From assembly GCA_016933025.1 (NCBI GenBank), contig JAFGBT010000006.1, positions 62,001-126,000 of the forward strand: DNA of 64,000 bases, in the 5' to 3' direction. This document shows, in pieces, positions 1 through 8,858 of the stretch (position 1 is the stretch's first letter; each line of letters opens with the position of its first letter). Under the pieces are notes generated by a model, which saw only the letters and a program-made list of their open reading frames with translations, did not search any database and was not told where the DNA came from. The position numbers and the translations under genes are program-made. The DNA is from Spirochaetota bacterium. GTDB lineage: Bacteria; Spirochaetota; UBA4802; UBA5550.

Positions 1-84
1 CAGCTCATTAAGCTCATTCGAAATCGGCTGATTCGCTAAAATCTCTTGCACTGAAGGATATTTACAGACATAGTTGAGAGCCAT
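1..84 (-). CDS. Start of an unidentified gene (partial, runs off the left edge)
   Basis: An ATG is preceded by AAAGGGATAACAAT, a good ribosome-binding site, and opens a frame of 28 codons that continues beyond the window. The visible N-terminus starts MALNYVCKYP and is too short to assign to a family. It lies 44 bases downstream of the purQ stop on the same strand, so it may belong to the purL-purQ transcript. The frame and Shine-Dalgarno site are seen; that it is a gene is a reasonable inference only. Confidence 0.5.
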   Translation of the reverse strand, partial: MALNYVCKYPSVQEILANQPISNELNEL

Positions 85-128
85 ATTGTTATCCCTTTAA
101 CGGTCCGGCCTCGGCATGTGCCGCCGGT

Positions 129-938
129 TCATCCGAAGTATTTAACAGCGTTCGTGAAGATCGTAAACCCATCAGCCCGCTCAGGGATGTCTTTGCCCTC
201 CCTGACGAGCCGTTCTTTAATGCATGTCCAGTCATCGCGCTGGGTGAAAAACATCCCCCGCTCCGGGTGCGGCATCATCCCCATGATCCTTCCGGTCCGG
301 TCGCACACTGAGGCGACATCGTTCATCGACCCATTGGGATTATAGGGAAACTCCCCCCGGGCCGGGGCGCCCCCCGGCTTCACGTAGCGCATGGTGACCA
401 GGCCGCTCTTCTCGATGAGTGATAAATCCTCGCCGGGAGCGAAAAAATTTCCTTCCCCGTGGGCCACCGGTATATGGAGCAAGCGAATCCCGCGGGTGAA
501 GACCGACGGGCTCTTGTTTTCAACCGCCAGGTCGACCCAGCGGCACTGGTAGCGAAAGGTCCTGTTGTGCTCGAGCGCGGCCTCGGCCTCGCCGGTAAAC
601 CCGCGTATCGCCGGGATGATGCCGATATTTATCATCACCTGGAAACCGTTGCAGATACCGAGCATCAGGGTATCCCGCTCAATAAAGCGCCTGAGCTCAT
701 CCATCAGGTTGTTCTTTATCCTGTTTGCCAGCGCCTTGCCGCTCCCGGTGTCGTCTCCATAGGAGAAACCTCCGGGGAACGAAAAGACCTGGTACCGGTC
801 TATCATCGACCGGTTCTCGATCAGGTCATTGATGTGGACGATATCGGCGTCGGCGCCCGCCATCCGGAACGCGAATGCAGTCTCGTCGTCGCAGTTGATG
901 CCGTACCCGGCTAACACTAGTACCCGTGGCTTTGCCAT
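129..938 (-). CDS. purQ: Phosphoribosylformylglycinamidine synthase, glutaminase subunit PurQ
   Basis: This 269-residue class I glutamine amidotransferase supplies ammonia to PurL for converting FGAR to FGAM, the fourth step of purine synthesis, in the cytosol. The nucleophile is Cys96 in GICNGFQ and the other triad residues are His224 and Glu226 in PHPE; FSFPGGFSYGDD near residue 55 is also typical of PurQ. It is the longer form (about 270 residues) that I know alongside PurSL-fused PurL proteins. It starts 4 bases after the purL stop, so the two are surely co-transcribed and probably translationally coupled. Confidence 0.95.
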   Translation of the reverse strand: MAKPRVLVLAGYGINCDDETAFAFRMAGADADIVHINDLIENRSMIDRYQVFSFPGGFSYGDDTGSGKALANRIKNNLMDELRRFIERDTLMLGICNGFQVMINIGIIPAIRGFTGEAEAALEHNRTFRYQCRWVDLAVENKSPSVFTRGIRLLHIPVAHGEGNFFAPGEDLSLIEKSGLVTMRYVKPGGAPARGEFPYNPNGSMNDVASVCDRTGRIMGMMPHPERGMFFTQRDDWTCIKERLVREGKDIPERADGFTIFTNAVKYFG

Positions 939-942
939 ACCG

Positions 943-3930
943 CTAAAAATCCTTGAACACTCCTTTATATGCCTTTACTACCGAATCCAGCTTCGTTTTC
1001 ACAACGGCCTTCCCCTTTCTTCCCCTGATTTTAATAACCGGGGATTTTTCGACCCTCCCCAGCAGCCCGATCGGCACGCTACTGAAGAGGCGCTCAAACT
1101 CATCCCTGTTATCAGGGCTGACGGAAAGCAGGAGCCTCCCCTGGGACTCGGAGAATAGTATAACATCATCACGCTCCGTATCGGCCTGAATGGCGGCGAG
1201 GTCGGCTGATACGCCTAGCATCCCGGCCATTGCCGATTTTGCGAGAGCGACGCCGAGGCCGCCTCGCTCTATGCTTATGCTGGAGGATATTATCCCCTGC
1301 TCGAACGCCCGCTTGAGCGCGCGGTAGCTCCTGACGAACTCATCCGCAGCGACCCCGGGGACCTCGCCGGCGGTGAATTTTCTTCCGGATATGCCCTCGC
1401 CCGCGTACGCGAGATATTCACTCCCTCCGGTCTCGTCTCCGGTCACACCGATGCAATACACCAGGTCGCCCGGAAACTTGAAGTCAATGGTCTGGCATTT
1501 TCTGATATCGTCAACCACGCCTATCGACGAAACCAGGAGCGTCGGGGGGATCGATATCATCACCTCGTTGAAATTTTCATCATACCCCCTGAAATCGTTG
1601 AACATGCTGTCCTTGCCCGATATGAAAGGGGTACCGTAGGCCAGGGCGTAATCGTAACAGCCGCGGGCCGCTTCACGCAGCTGGCCCAGCCGCTCGGGAT
1701 TGGTCGAATCGCACCAGCAGAAGTTATCGAGGATAGCCATCTTATCAAGATTCCCCCCGACAGATAGCGCATTCCTTATGGCCGTGTCAATAGAGCAGGC
1801 GGCCATCCGGTAGGGATCGATGTCGCTGTACGATGGATACAGGCCCTGCGACAACACGACCCCGCGCCAGGAATCGAGCACCGGCCGGATGACCGTCGCG
1901 TTGCCGTTCACTCTCCCCCTTCCCTGCAGCGGCTTGATCACCGAGTTTGCCTGAACCTCGTGATCATACTGGGTCGACACGAATTCGAAGCTCGCGATGT
2001 TGAGCCGTAAGATCATGTCGATGAAAACCTTGTTCATATCCGCGGGCTCCGGGAACGCGGGGCTCGGTTCGGTTTTTTTTCTGTACGCCGTGGAGATTTT
2101 TTTCCTGGGAAGCCCGTCATGGAGGAAAGTCATGTCCAGGTCGAAAATCGACTTCCCGCCATGGCGCACGATCCCCCGCTTCCCGCCGGTAAACCTGCCG
2201 ATAACCGATGCCTCCACGCCGCGCCGCGACATCAGGCCGATAAAATCATCAAGGCGGTCGTCGGGAACCGCGACGGTCATGCGCTCCTGCGACTCGCTGA
2301 GCCATATCTGCCACGGACTGAGTCCCGGATACTTGAGCGGCACCCGGTCGAGGTCCACCTCAAATCCGCCGCACTCCCTGGCCATCTCCGCCACGGAGCA
2401 CGACAGGCCGCCGGCTCCGTTATCGGTTATGGAATGATACATGCCCCGGTCCCGCGCTTCCTTCACGATGGCGTCGGAAAGCTTCTTCTGCGTGATGGGG
2501 TCGCCTATCTGGACCGCCGTCGCCGGGCTCCCCGAGGAGAGTGCCTCGGATGAAAAGGTCGCGCCGTGTATGCCGTCGCGGCCGACGCGGCCGCCGATCA
2601 CAACGATGTTGTCGCCCGGCATTGCCCGCTTCGAGCAGGCCGGCATGCCGTTGACGAGCTTCGGAAGCAGCCCCACCGTACCCACGAACACGAGGGGTTT
2701 CCCCTTGTAGCGCTCGTCGAAACATAGGAAGCCCTGCGGGGTAGGGATTCCAGAGGTGTTTCCGCCGGCATTCACGCCATGAACCACGCCCTCCATGATA
2801 CGCCGCGGCGAAAGCATCCTCGATCCCTGGTCTCTGCTTTTATACAGCGGGTTCCTGTCAAACGGATCGGCAAAGCAGAACCCGTACCGGTTGGCCACAG
2901 GTTTGGCGGCCATGCCGAAACCGATCGCGTCACGGTTCACTCCAACTATGCCCGTTATGGCGCCCCCGAAGGGATCAAGCGCGCTCGGGCTGTTATGGGT
3001 CTCCACCTTGTCTGATATTATATAGTTCTCGTCAAACTCGATACCGCCCGAATTGTCCTCGAACACCGATACGCAAAAATCCTTTTCCCCCTTCTCGCGG
3101 CGTATCCGAACGGTCGCTTCCCTGATATATGTTTTGAATATTCCTCCCGGTATATCGCCGTCCATTTCAGCGGCGAAAATCGTGTGCTTACAGTGCTCGC
3201 TCCATGTCTGGGCGATCGACTCCAGTTCTATGTCAGTAGGGTTCCTCTTCTCGGTGCCGAGAAAATAGTCGTGTATCGCATTCATCGACAGCATGTCCAG
3301 CGCGAGCGGACCCCGGCGGGTCCCATCAGGATCCGGGATCCCCTCTTTCGCGATTCTCATCAGCTCGTCTGCCGGAAGGTCCAGCGCGACCGGATCCGCA
3401 TTCGGTCGCTCGTGGATGCTCACCACGGGTATCTCCATACCCATTCCCGATTCCAGAAGGTATGCCCCGTATGAAAGGACCTTCATTCTCTGTATGAGAG
3501 GATTGTGAAGCTCCATCCCGATCTGCTCGATTTCGTCGGGGGCAAGATCGCCGGAAAAAAAGTAGGTTGTTGAGGAAAATACCGATTTTTCAATGTCTAG
3601 ATTTATTTTTAAAAGGTCCTCTATGGACTCCCGAACCGTATGTGCCACGTTGTCGGTCACGCCCGGGAGGTAGCCGATCTCGACGGCATAGGCAAACCCT
3701 TCAGGTGTATACGGCCTGTTGACAAGATACTCCTGTATCACCGGCTGGACCAGCAGCCGCGCCACAGCTTCAGCCTGGTGACCGTCAAGGTCAACGCTGA
3801 CGAGGTAGTTGTCCGAAATATGGACATCCCGTACATTAAAGCCGAGGCCGGTAAGCTTCTTCCTCGTCACTTCGCGGCGGGGATCCCTGAACCTGTGAAA
3901 GACCTCTATTCGATACCGTGCGACTGCCAT
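943..3930 (-). CDS. purL: Phosphoribosylformylglycinamidine synthase, PurS-PurL fusion
   Basis: This is the ATP-dependent FGAM synthase of purine synthesis, about 995 residues. The first 80 residues (RYRIEVFHRF, then VRDVHISDNY) look like a PurS-type small subunit fused to PurL. PurL motifs follow: SEHCKHTIF, KVETHNSPSA, GGRVGRDGIHGA and DNGAGGLSCSV, ending with a second AIR-synthase-like half. Such fusions paired with a separate PurQ are known in several bacterial phyla. The frame is open upstream, but I chose the ATG of MAVARYRIEV because GAGG sits 6 bases before it and the upstream residues match nothing expected. KVETHNSPS replaces the commoner THNHPS, which I believe is normal in this long form. 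Confidence 0.93.
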   Translation of the reverse strand: MAVARYRIEVFHRFRDPRREVTRKKLTGLGFNVRDVHISDNYLVSVDLDGHQAEAVARLLVQPVIQEYLVNRPYTPEGFAYAVEIGYLPGVTDNVAHTVRESIEDLLKINLDIEKSVFSSTTYFFSGDLAPDEIEQIGMELHNPLIQRMKVLSYGAYLLESGMGMEIPVVSIHERPNADPVALDLPADELMRIAKEGIPDPDGTRRGPLALDMLSMNAIHDYFLGTEKRNPTDIELESIAQTWSEHCKHTIFAAEMDGDIPGGIFKTYIREATVRIRREKGEKDFCVSVFEDNSGGIEFDENYIISDKVETHNSPSALDPFGGAITGIVGVNRDAIGFGMAAKPVANRYGFCFADPFDRNPLYKSRDQGSRMLSPRRIMEGVVHGVNAGGNTSGIPTPQGFLCFDERYKGKPLVFVGTVGLLPKLVNGMPACSKRAMPGDNIVVIGGRVGRDGIHGATFSSEALSSGSPATAVQIGDPITQKKLSDAIVKEARDRGMYHSITDNGAGGLSCSVAEMARECGGFEVDLDRVPLKYPGLSPWQIWLSESQERMTVAVPDDRLDDFIGLMSRRGVEASVIGRFTGGKRGIVRHGGKSIFDLDMTFLHDGLPRKKISTAYRKKTEPSPAFPEPADMNKVFIDMILRLNIASFEFVSTQYDHEVQANSVIKPLQGRGRVNGNATVIRPVLDSWRGVVLSQGLYPSYSDIDPYRMAACSIDTAIRNALSVGGNLDKMAILDNFCWCDSTNPERLGQLREAARGCYDYALAYGTPFISGKDSMFNDFRGYDENFNEVMISIPPTLLVSSIGVVDDIRKCQTIDFKFPGDLVYCIGVTGDETGGSEYLAYAGEGISGRKFTAGEVPGVAADEFVRSYRALKRAFEQGIISSSISIERGGLGVALAKSAMAGMLGVSADLAAIQADTERDDVILFSESQGRLLLSVSPDNRDEFERLFSSVPIGLLGRVEKSPVIKIRGRKGKAVVKTKLDSVVKAYKGVFKDF

Positions 3931-4043
3931 TGTCAACCTCAGATTTGAAACTGCTAAAAGAAAAGCCCCCTGTTGTCCAGAATTTTTTGTTTTTAGTGAC
4001 GCATGGAACGAAATCGACCCGCCGACGCCGGAGGGCTTGAGAA

Positions 4044-4073
4044 GCAAAAAGGAGCCGGCCGGCTCCTTTTTGC
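4044..4073 (-). terminator. Perfect palindromic terminator after the acyl-CoA ligase gene
   Basis: A perfect 30-base palindrome, GCAAAAAGGAGCC followed by GGCC and its complement, lies just past the ligase stop codon. The run of five T in the descending arm works in either direction. It separates the ligase from purL. Confidence 0.75.
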
Positions 4074-4095
4074 GGATCGTTCGCTGTCACGTCTC

Positions 4096-5910
4096 CTAAT
4101 CATTATCGGGCGGATAGAGGCTCTCGATCTCCTTCGCGTATTTTGACTCGATAATCCGCCTCTTTACCTTCTGCGTGGGAGTCAGCTCGCCGGTCTGCTG
4201 CGTCCATTCGGCGTCAAGGAGCTTGAACTTCCGTATCTGCTCCACCCGGGCGTATTGCTTTGTGTACTTTTCTATTTCTCCCGCAATGAGCTTGTAAATT
4301 TCCGGTTTCTCGGTCAGATCCTTGTGGCCCGAGAATGAGACGCCGTTTTTCTTCGCCCATTTTGAAACCGTTTCGAAAGCGGGAATGACAAGTGCCGAGA
4401 GGTATTTTCTCCGGTCGCCGATCACAGCCACCTGCTCAATGTACTGCGAGGTCTTCAGGCTGTTCTCGATGTTCTGCGGCGAGATATTCTTCCCCCCGGC
4501 GGTCACGATGATGTCCTTGATCCTGCCGGTGATTTTCAGGAAACCCTCCTCGTCGATCATGGCAATATCGCCCGTTTTAAAGAAGCCGTCCCTGGTGAAC
4601 ACCTCCTTGGTCGCTTTCGGGTTCTTGTAGTAGCCCTTCATGACCTGCGGCCCCTTGATCAACAGTTCGCCGTCATCGGATATCCTGACCTTGGTCTGCG
4701 GTATGGGATGGCCGACCGTTCCCGGCTTGATGTTGTTCGGCCGGTTGAAGTGCGTGACCGGCGTCGTCTCCGTGAGGCCAAAGCCCTCGAGTATCTTGAT
4801 CCCCATGCCGATGAAAAACTCGGCGTCCGATACAGAAAGGGGACCGCCTCCGGATATAGCGAAGCGCATCCTGTCAAGACCGATGGTCTTCTTGAGCTTC
4901 GAGAAGACGAGCTTGTCAGCCAAGTTGAACTGCTTTGCGAAGAGTCCGGTACGCGGCATATTTCTACACTCGTAGGGAAGGTTCTTCGCCGCGATCTTCA
5001 TCGCCCATCCGAATATCGCCTTCTTTACGCCGGAGCCCTCCGCCACCTTGGCAAGAATCCCGGCGTGGACCTTTTCGTATATACGAGGCACGCTGATTAT
5101 GATGGTCGGCCGTACCTCCTGAAAATTCTCCATCAGTTTCGATATATCTTCGGCAAAGCAAACCTTGGCGCCTATCAATGTCGGGATAAAATAGCCGCAT
5201 GTCATTTCAAGCGAATGCGAGAGAGGGAGGAAGGAGAGCATGGTGTCCTCGGAACTCATGTGCTCCTTGACCTCATTATAGACAATCGTGGCGTTTGAAA
5301 GAAAATTCGAGTGCATCAGCATAACGCCCTTCGGGTTCCCGGTCGTGCCCGAGGTGTAAATGATCGTCGAGACATCGCTCGGTTTAACCGACTTGAGGCG
5401 CTTGTCGAATTCGTTTTTCTTCTTGTATCCCCTGCCGACTTTAAAGGCCTCCGAGAGGGTAAGAACCCCCTTGAGTTTTTTTCGGGTTTCGTCGAAAACA
5501 ACGATATGCTTCATCCTCTTCAGTTTTCCCCTGACCTTTAAAACGCGGTCGAGATGATCCTCGGTCCCCACGAAACACGCGCGGGAATCCGAATTGTCAA
5601 TGATGTACTGGGCCTCCTCCGAAGAGTTTGTCGCATAGATTGGGACACTTATCGCCCCGATGGAAAGCGTGGCCTGGTTTGCAACCCACCACTCCCACCT
5701 GTTGGGAGAAAAAAGCGCCAGTTTTTCTCCTTTCTTAACGCCAAGCGACAGTAGATAATAGGCGAGATCATGGATCATGCTGTTCATGTCCGCCCATGAT
5801 ATATCGACAAACGCGCCCCCTTTCTTGTACCCGACACAGGCCCTGCTGCCATACTTTTCCGCCTGATTCTGGAAAATCGCCGGCATGCACGTTTCTTTGT
5901 ACTTTGCCAT
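4096..5910 (-). CDS. Long-chain fatty acid-CoA ligase (AMP-forming)
   Basis: This 604-residue adenylate-forming enzyme would activate fatty acids to acyl-CoA through an acyl-AMP intermediate. The P-loop-like core YTSGTTGNPKGV lies near residue 185, followed by GFGLTETTP (A5) and the hinge region around KTGDIAMIDEEGFLKITGR near residue 455, which carries the ATP-binding Asp. The lid lysine region ends in PTQKVKRR. Length and order match the ACSL/FadD15-like family rather than short acetyl-CoA synthetases. AAGGGGG lies 6 bases before the ATG, and a promoter is visible upstream. It appears monocistronic, closed by a perfect palindromic terminator. Substrate length cannot be read from sequence. 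Confidence 0.92.
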   Translation of the reverse strand: MAKYKETCMPAIFQNQAEKYGSRACVGYKKGGAFVDISWADMNSMIHDLAYYLLSLGVKKGEKLALFSPNRWEWWVANQATLSIGAISVPIYATNSSEEAQYIIDNSDSRACFVGTEDHLDRVLKVRGKLKRMKHIVVFDETRKKLKGVLTLSEAFKVGRGYKKKNEFDKRLKSVKPSDVSTIIYTSGTTGNPKGVMLMHSNFLSNATIVYNEVKEHMSSEDTMLSFLPLSHSLEMTCGYFIPTLIGAKVCFAEDISKLMENFQEVRPTIIISVPRIYEKVHAGILAKVAEGSGVKKAIFGWAMKIAAKNLPYECRNMPRTGLFAKQFNLADKLVFSKLKKTIGLDRMRFAISGGGPLSVSDAEFFIGMGIKILEGFGLTETTPVTHFNRPNNIKPGTVGHPIPQTKVRISDDGELLIKGPQVMKGYYKNPKATKEVFTRDGFFKTGDIAMIDEEGFLKITGRIKDIIVTAGGKNISPQNIENSLKTSQYIEQVAVIGDRRKYLSALVIPAFETVSKWAKKNGVSFSGHKDLTEKPEIYKLIAGEIEKYTKQYARVEQIRKFKLLDAEWTQQTGELTPTQKVKRRIIESKYAKEIESLYPPDND

Positions 5911-6062
5911 GGATACCCCCTTGTCTGTATTGTTGTAAATTTATTTCCAAGGAAACATTTTTCAGGAAATCTCGAATGCTTCCTTCATATTCAATTGGTA
6001 AACAAAAAAGAACACATAAACAGCAGTCTGCGGCAGTAGAATAGACACCTTGTCTTGTTGTT

Positions 6063-6091
6063 TTTATGACAACAATAATCTAATATGTCAA
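6063..6091 (-). promoter_or_regulatory. Probable sigma-70 promoter of the acyl-CoA ligase gene
   Basis: On the minus strand TTGACA is followed after exactly 17 bases by CATAAA (four of six consensus). It lies about 150 bases upstream of the ligase ATG. Confidence 0.5.
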
Positions 6092-6377
6092 CCTATTAAT
6101 TTAGAGGGTATTACAAAAACGTAAAATTCTGACGCGATGTTCAATAATCCCTATTCCGTTTGCCGGCAGACCGTCCGCCAGGTTTTTTATCAATACGTCC
6201 GACATCCCCCCACCCCCTCCCTCCTATAGAAATATACGAACGACAGCAGTTCACACCAAGCCCAAGGCCAGATATGAAATCCTTTTCATCAATCTAAAAT
6301 ACTTGACACCATTCAGCATGCCGAACAACATACACAGGATCGAACACCTCCCCTACAAAGTTACAAGGAGATGTCCC
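6092..6377. other. Divergent intergenic region without a recognised gene
   Basis: The spacer between the leftward ligase gene and the rightward tatC gene is AT-rich near its left end and holds a pyrimidine-rich stretch near 6208-6235. I see no RNA gene or coding frame with a ribosome-binding site. A weak rightward promoter is listed separately. Confidence 0.5.
6303..6331 (+). promoter_or_regulatory. Possible promoter of tatC
   Basis: A perfect TTGACA is followed after 17 bases by CAACAT, which keeps only three of six -10 positions. It lies 47 bases before the chosen TTG start of tatC. The TTG of this -35 box is in frame with tatC but lacks a ribosome-binding site. Confidence 0.3.
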
Positions 6378-7460
6378 TTGGCTGAACATAGGAACCCCGG
6401 TCCGGCAAAACCCGGGGCGAAAAAGAAAAAGACCGGCGAAAAAAAAGGATCGGCGGTAAAAAAGACCGGTAAAAAAGCGGCCCCTAAAAAAAAGCCGGCT
6501 GACCGGTCATCCGAAAAAGCCCCAGTCCCTCGGCCCGATTATTCTGCCAAAAATATTCTCGTTGAGCAGGCCCTTGAGGCGAAGAAAAACGATATAGCCG
6601 TAAAAGCGACGGCCGGCCTGTCGGGATTCGAGCGCGTTCTTCATTTTTTTGCCAAACATGACGATTCGGGAAAAAAAGCTGAAAAACAGGAGAAGGAAGA
6701 GGAAATCGATCCCGAAGCCGAGGAACGAGGTGACATCCCGATGAGCTTTGTCGATCACCTCGACGAGCTGAGGTCAAGGATCCTGATCTCGGCGATAGTC
6801 TTCTTTATTCTCACTGTCGCGGGCTTTATTTTTTCGGATGAGCTGCTGGCGTTCATTAACAAACCCTTTACCGATACGGGCCTGAAGCTCAACGTATTCA
6901 AGCTCTCGGAAGGATTTATGATGCGGTTGAAGGTCGCCGCAATCGCGGCCCTCATAGTGTGGATTCCCTTCCTGGTGCTCCAGATTTGGCGCTTCATTCT
7001 CCCGGCAATTACGAAAAAAGACAGGATGTTCACCCGCATCTCGCTCCTGTCCTCAATACTTCTTTTCTATACGGGCGTCGCATTTGTCTATTTTCTCCTC
7101 ATGCCCCTCACCGTGAAAGTCCTCCTCAGCTTCGTCGCCAAGGATATATCCAACGTCATCGGCGCCAGCGAATACATTTCATTTGTTTTTCTCTTCTGTT
7201 TTCTGATGGGGGCCATGTTTGAATTTCCAATCGTGATAATGGTCCTGACCCGCATCGGGATCTTGACACCGCAGGTACTGATAAGCAGGAGAAAATGGGC
7301 GATCGTGGGCGTCTTTATCATTTCCGCCATCATAACTCCGACTCAGGATATTCTCACACAGTCCCTGGTGGCAATACCCCTCATGGGCCTGTACGAAGCT
7401 TCAATCATCATATCCAGACTCACATTGATCAGGAAAAAGAAAAAGGAACTCGAAGGATAA
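6378..7460 (+). CDS. tatC: Twin-arginine translocase subunit TatC with a long charged N-terminal extension
   Basis: TatC is the inner-membrane receptor for twin-arginine signal peptides and exports folded proteins. The TatC domain begins at about residue 122 with MSFVDHLDELRSRIL and has six predicted membrane segments, ending in the basic tail IRKKKKELEG. Before it lie about 120 residues rich in Lys, Ala and Glu with no membrane segment, much longer than in usual TatC (about 250 residues in all). I chose the TTG start because AAGGAG lies 7 bases upstream of it; upstream in-frame codons lack such a site. No tatA or tatB gene is in the window. pgk follows 96 bases later on the same strand. Confidence 0.92.
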   Translation: MAEHRNPGPAKPGAKKKKTGEKKGSAVKKTGKKAAPKKKPADRSSEKAPVPRPDYSAKNILVEQALEAKKNDIAVKATAGLSGFERVLHFFAKHDDSGKKAEKQEKEEEIDPEAEERGDIPMSFVDHLDELRSRILISAIVFFILTVAGFIFSDELLAFINKPFTDTGLKLNVFKLSEGFMMRLKVAAIAALIVWIPFLVLQIWRFILPAITKKDRMFTRISLLSSILLFYTGVAFVYFLLMPLTVKVLLSFVAKDISNVIGASEYISFVFLFCFLMGAMFEFPIVIMVLTRIGILTPQVLISRRKWAIVGVFIISAIITPTQDILTQSLVAIPLMGLYEASIIISRLTLIRKKKKELEG

Positions 7461-7556
7461 ATTGAACTTATCGTAATCGCATGATTTATTTGAGCAGGAT
7501 TTACAGGCGCCATATGGCCGCCGTGATACAATCAATACTATCATCGAGGTGAAGCC

Positions 7557-8741
7557 ATGACAATCAGATACGTTGACAAACTGGATATCAAAGGGAAACG
7601 AGTGATGATTCGGGTCGACTACAATGTCCCCTACGATAAAAACATGAATATCACCGACGATACGCGTATAACGGCCACGCTCCCCACCATCAGCCACTGT
7701 CTCAAGGAAGGGAGCAAGATAATACTCGTCTCCCACATGGGAAGGCCCAAGGGAAAACCGGTCCCTGAAATGAGCCTCAGGCCGGTCGCCGAACGCCTCG
7801 GGAAACTCCTCGGTAAGAAAATCCTTTTCATTGACAAACCCCTTGGTGAAGAGGTCAAAAAGATGACCGATGCCCTCAAGGAAGGAGAGATCGCCCTACT
7901 CGAAAATATCAGGTTCTACCCGGGCGAGGAAAAAAACGATCCAGAATTGGGAAAATTGCTGGCATCGCTCTGCGACGTCTATATCGACGACGCCTTCGCC
8001 GCCGCCCACCGGGGCCATTCCTCCAACGATGCAATAACGAAATTCGTGAAATATAAAGGCGCCGGGTTTCTTCTCCAGAATGAAATTGAACATTTCAAGA
8101 AAGCCATGGAAGAACCCGAGCGCCCCCTGGGGGCAATTATAGGGGGGGCCAAAGTGTCGACCAAGCTCGAGGCGCTTAAAAACATTTTGTCACAGGTCAA
8201 CTATATCGTAATCGGCGGCGCCATGGCATTTACCTTCCTGAAGGCCCGGGGGCTCGGCATCGGCAAGTCGCTTCTCGAAGAAGAGCTTGTTGGTGCCGCG
8301 AAGGATATCATGGACGAGGCTTCAAAAAAAGGGGTCGAAATTCTGCTCCCGATCGATATCGTTGCGGCGCCTGAATTCGACAATAATTCGCCGCGCTCCA
8401 TTGTTCCGGCCGACAAGATTCCCGATAACCTGATAGGACTCGATATCGGTCCGGAGTCGGTAAAGCTTTTCAACGAAAAAATCAACTCATCAAAAACCGT
8501 CATCTGGAATGGGCCGATGGGCGCCTTCGAAATGCCGAATTTCGCCGAGGGCACCAACGCCGTGGCGAAGGCCCTCGCCGATTCAAAATGCCTGAGCATC
8601 GTCGGCGGCGGGGACAGCGTTTCGGCCGTTAACCAGTCGGGGGTCGCGGACAAAATTTCCTATATCTCCACCGGGGGCGGCGCGTGGCTCGAACTGCTCG
8701 AAGGGAAAACCCTTCCGGGCATTGCGGCTCTTGACAGATAA
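7557..8741 (+). CDS. pgk: Phosphoglycerate kinase
   Basis: This 394-residue cytosolic enzyme transfers phosphate from 1,3-bisphosphoglycerate to ADP in glycolysis. N-terminal substrate motifs are RVDYNVP (residues 20-26) and SHMGRP near residue 60. The nucleotide side shows GGAKVSTK near 200, NGPMGAFE near 320 and GGGDSVSAV near 345. Length is that of a normal bacterial enzyme. The ATG has GAGGTG 6 bases upstream. It is followed by two hairpins that separate it from the convergent PPDK-like gene. Confidence 0.97.
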   Translation: MTIRYVDKLDIKGKRVMIRVDYNVPYDKNMNITDDTRITATLPTISHCLKEGSKIILVSHMGRPKGKPVPEMSLRPVAERLGKLLGKKILFIDKPLGEEVKKMTDALKEGEIALLENIRFYPGEEKNDPELGKLLASLCDVYIDDAFAAAHRGHSSNDAITKFVKYKGAGFLLQNEIEHFKKAMEEPERPLGAIIGGAKVSTKLEALKNILSQVNYIVIGGAMAFTFLKARGLGIGKSLLEEELVGAAKDIMDEASKKGVEILLPIDIVAAPEFDNNSPRSIVPADKIPDNLIGLDIGPESVKLFNEKINSSKTVIWNGPMGAFEMPNFAEGTNAVAKALADSKCLSIVGGGDSVSAVNQSGVADKISYISTGGGAWLELLEGKTLPGIAALDR

Positions 8742-8749
8742 GTAATATG

Positions 8750-8791
8750 TTTATGACGGCCATTGCGCATATGCGCAATGGCCGTCATAAA
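8750..8791. repeat. Perfect 42-base palindrome after pgk
   Basis: TTTATGACGGCCATTGCGCAT is followed directly by its exact reverse complement. It starts 8 bases after the pgk stop, next to the bidirectional terminator. It lacks a T-run of its own on either strand, so it could be an mRNA 3' end stabiliser or a protein site. Confidence 0.7.
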
Positions 8792-8796
8792 AAAAT

Positions 8797-8824
8797 AAAA
8801 GCGGGGCCAATGGACACCGCTTTT
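8797..8824. terminator. Bidirectional terminator between pgk and the PPDK-like gene
   Basis: The arms AAAAGCGG and CCGCTTTT enclose 12 bases. T-runs follow on both strands, so it can end the rightward pgk transcript and the leftward PPDK-like transcript. Confidence 0.75.
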
Positions 8825-8858
8825 TTATTATCATCGTAGATTTCCGATTTGCGTTCGA

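Noticed and set aside
7503..7530. Near-palindrome GGCGCCATATGGCCGCC between tatC and pgk
   Set aside because: It is short and imperfect with no T-run, so I do not call it a terminator or operator.
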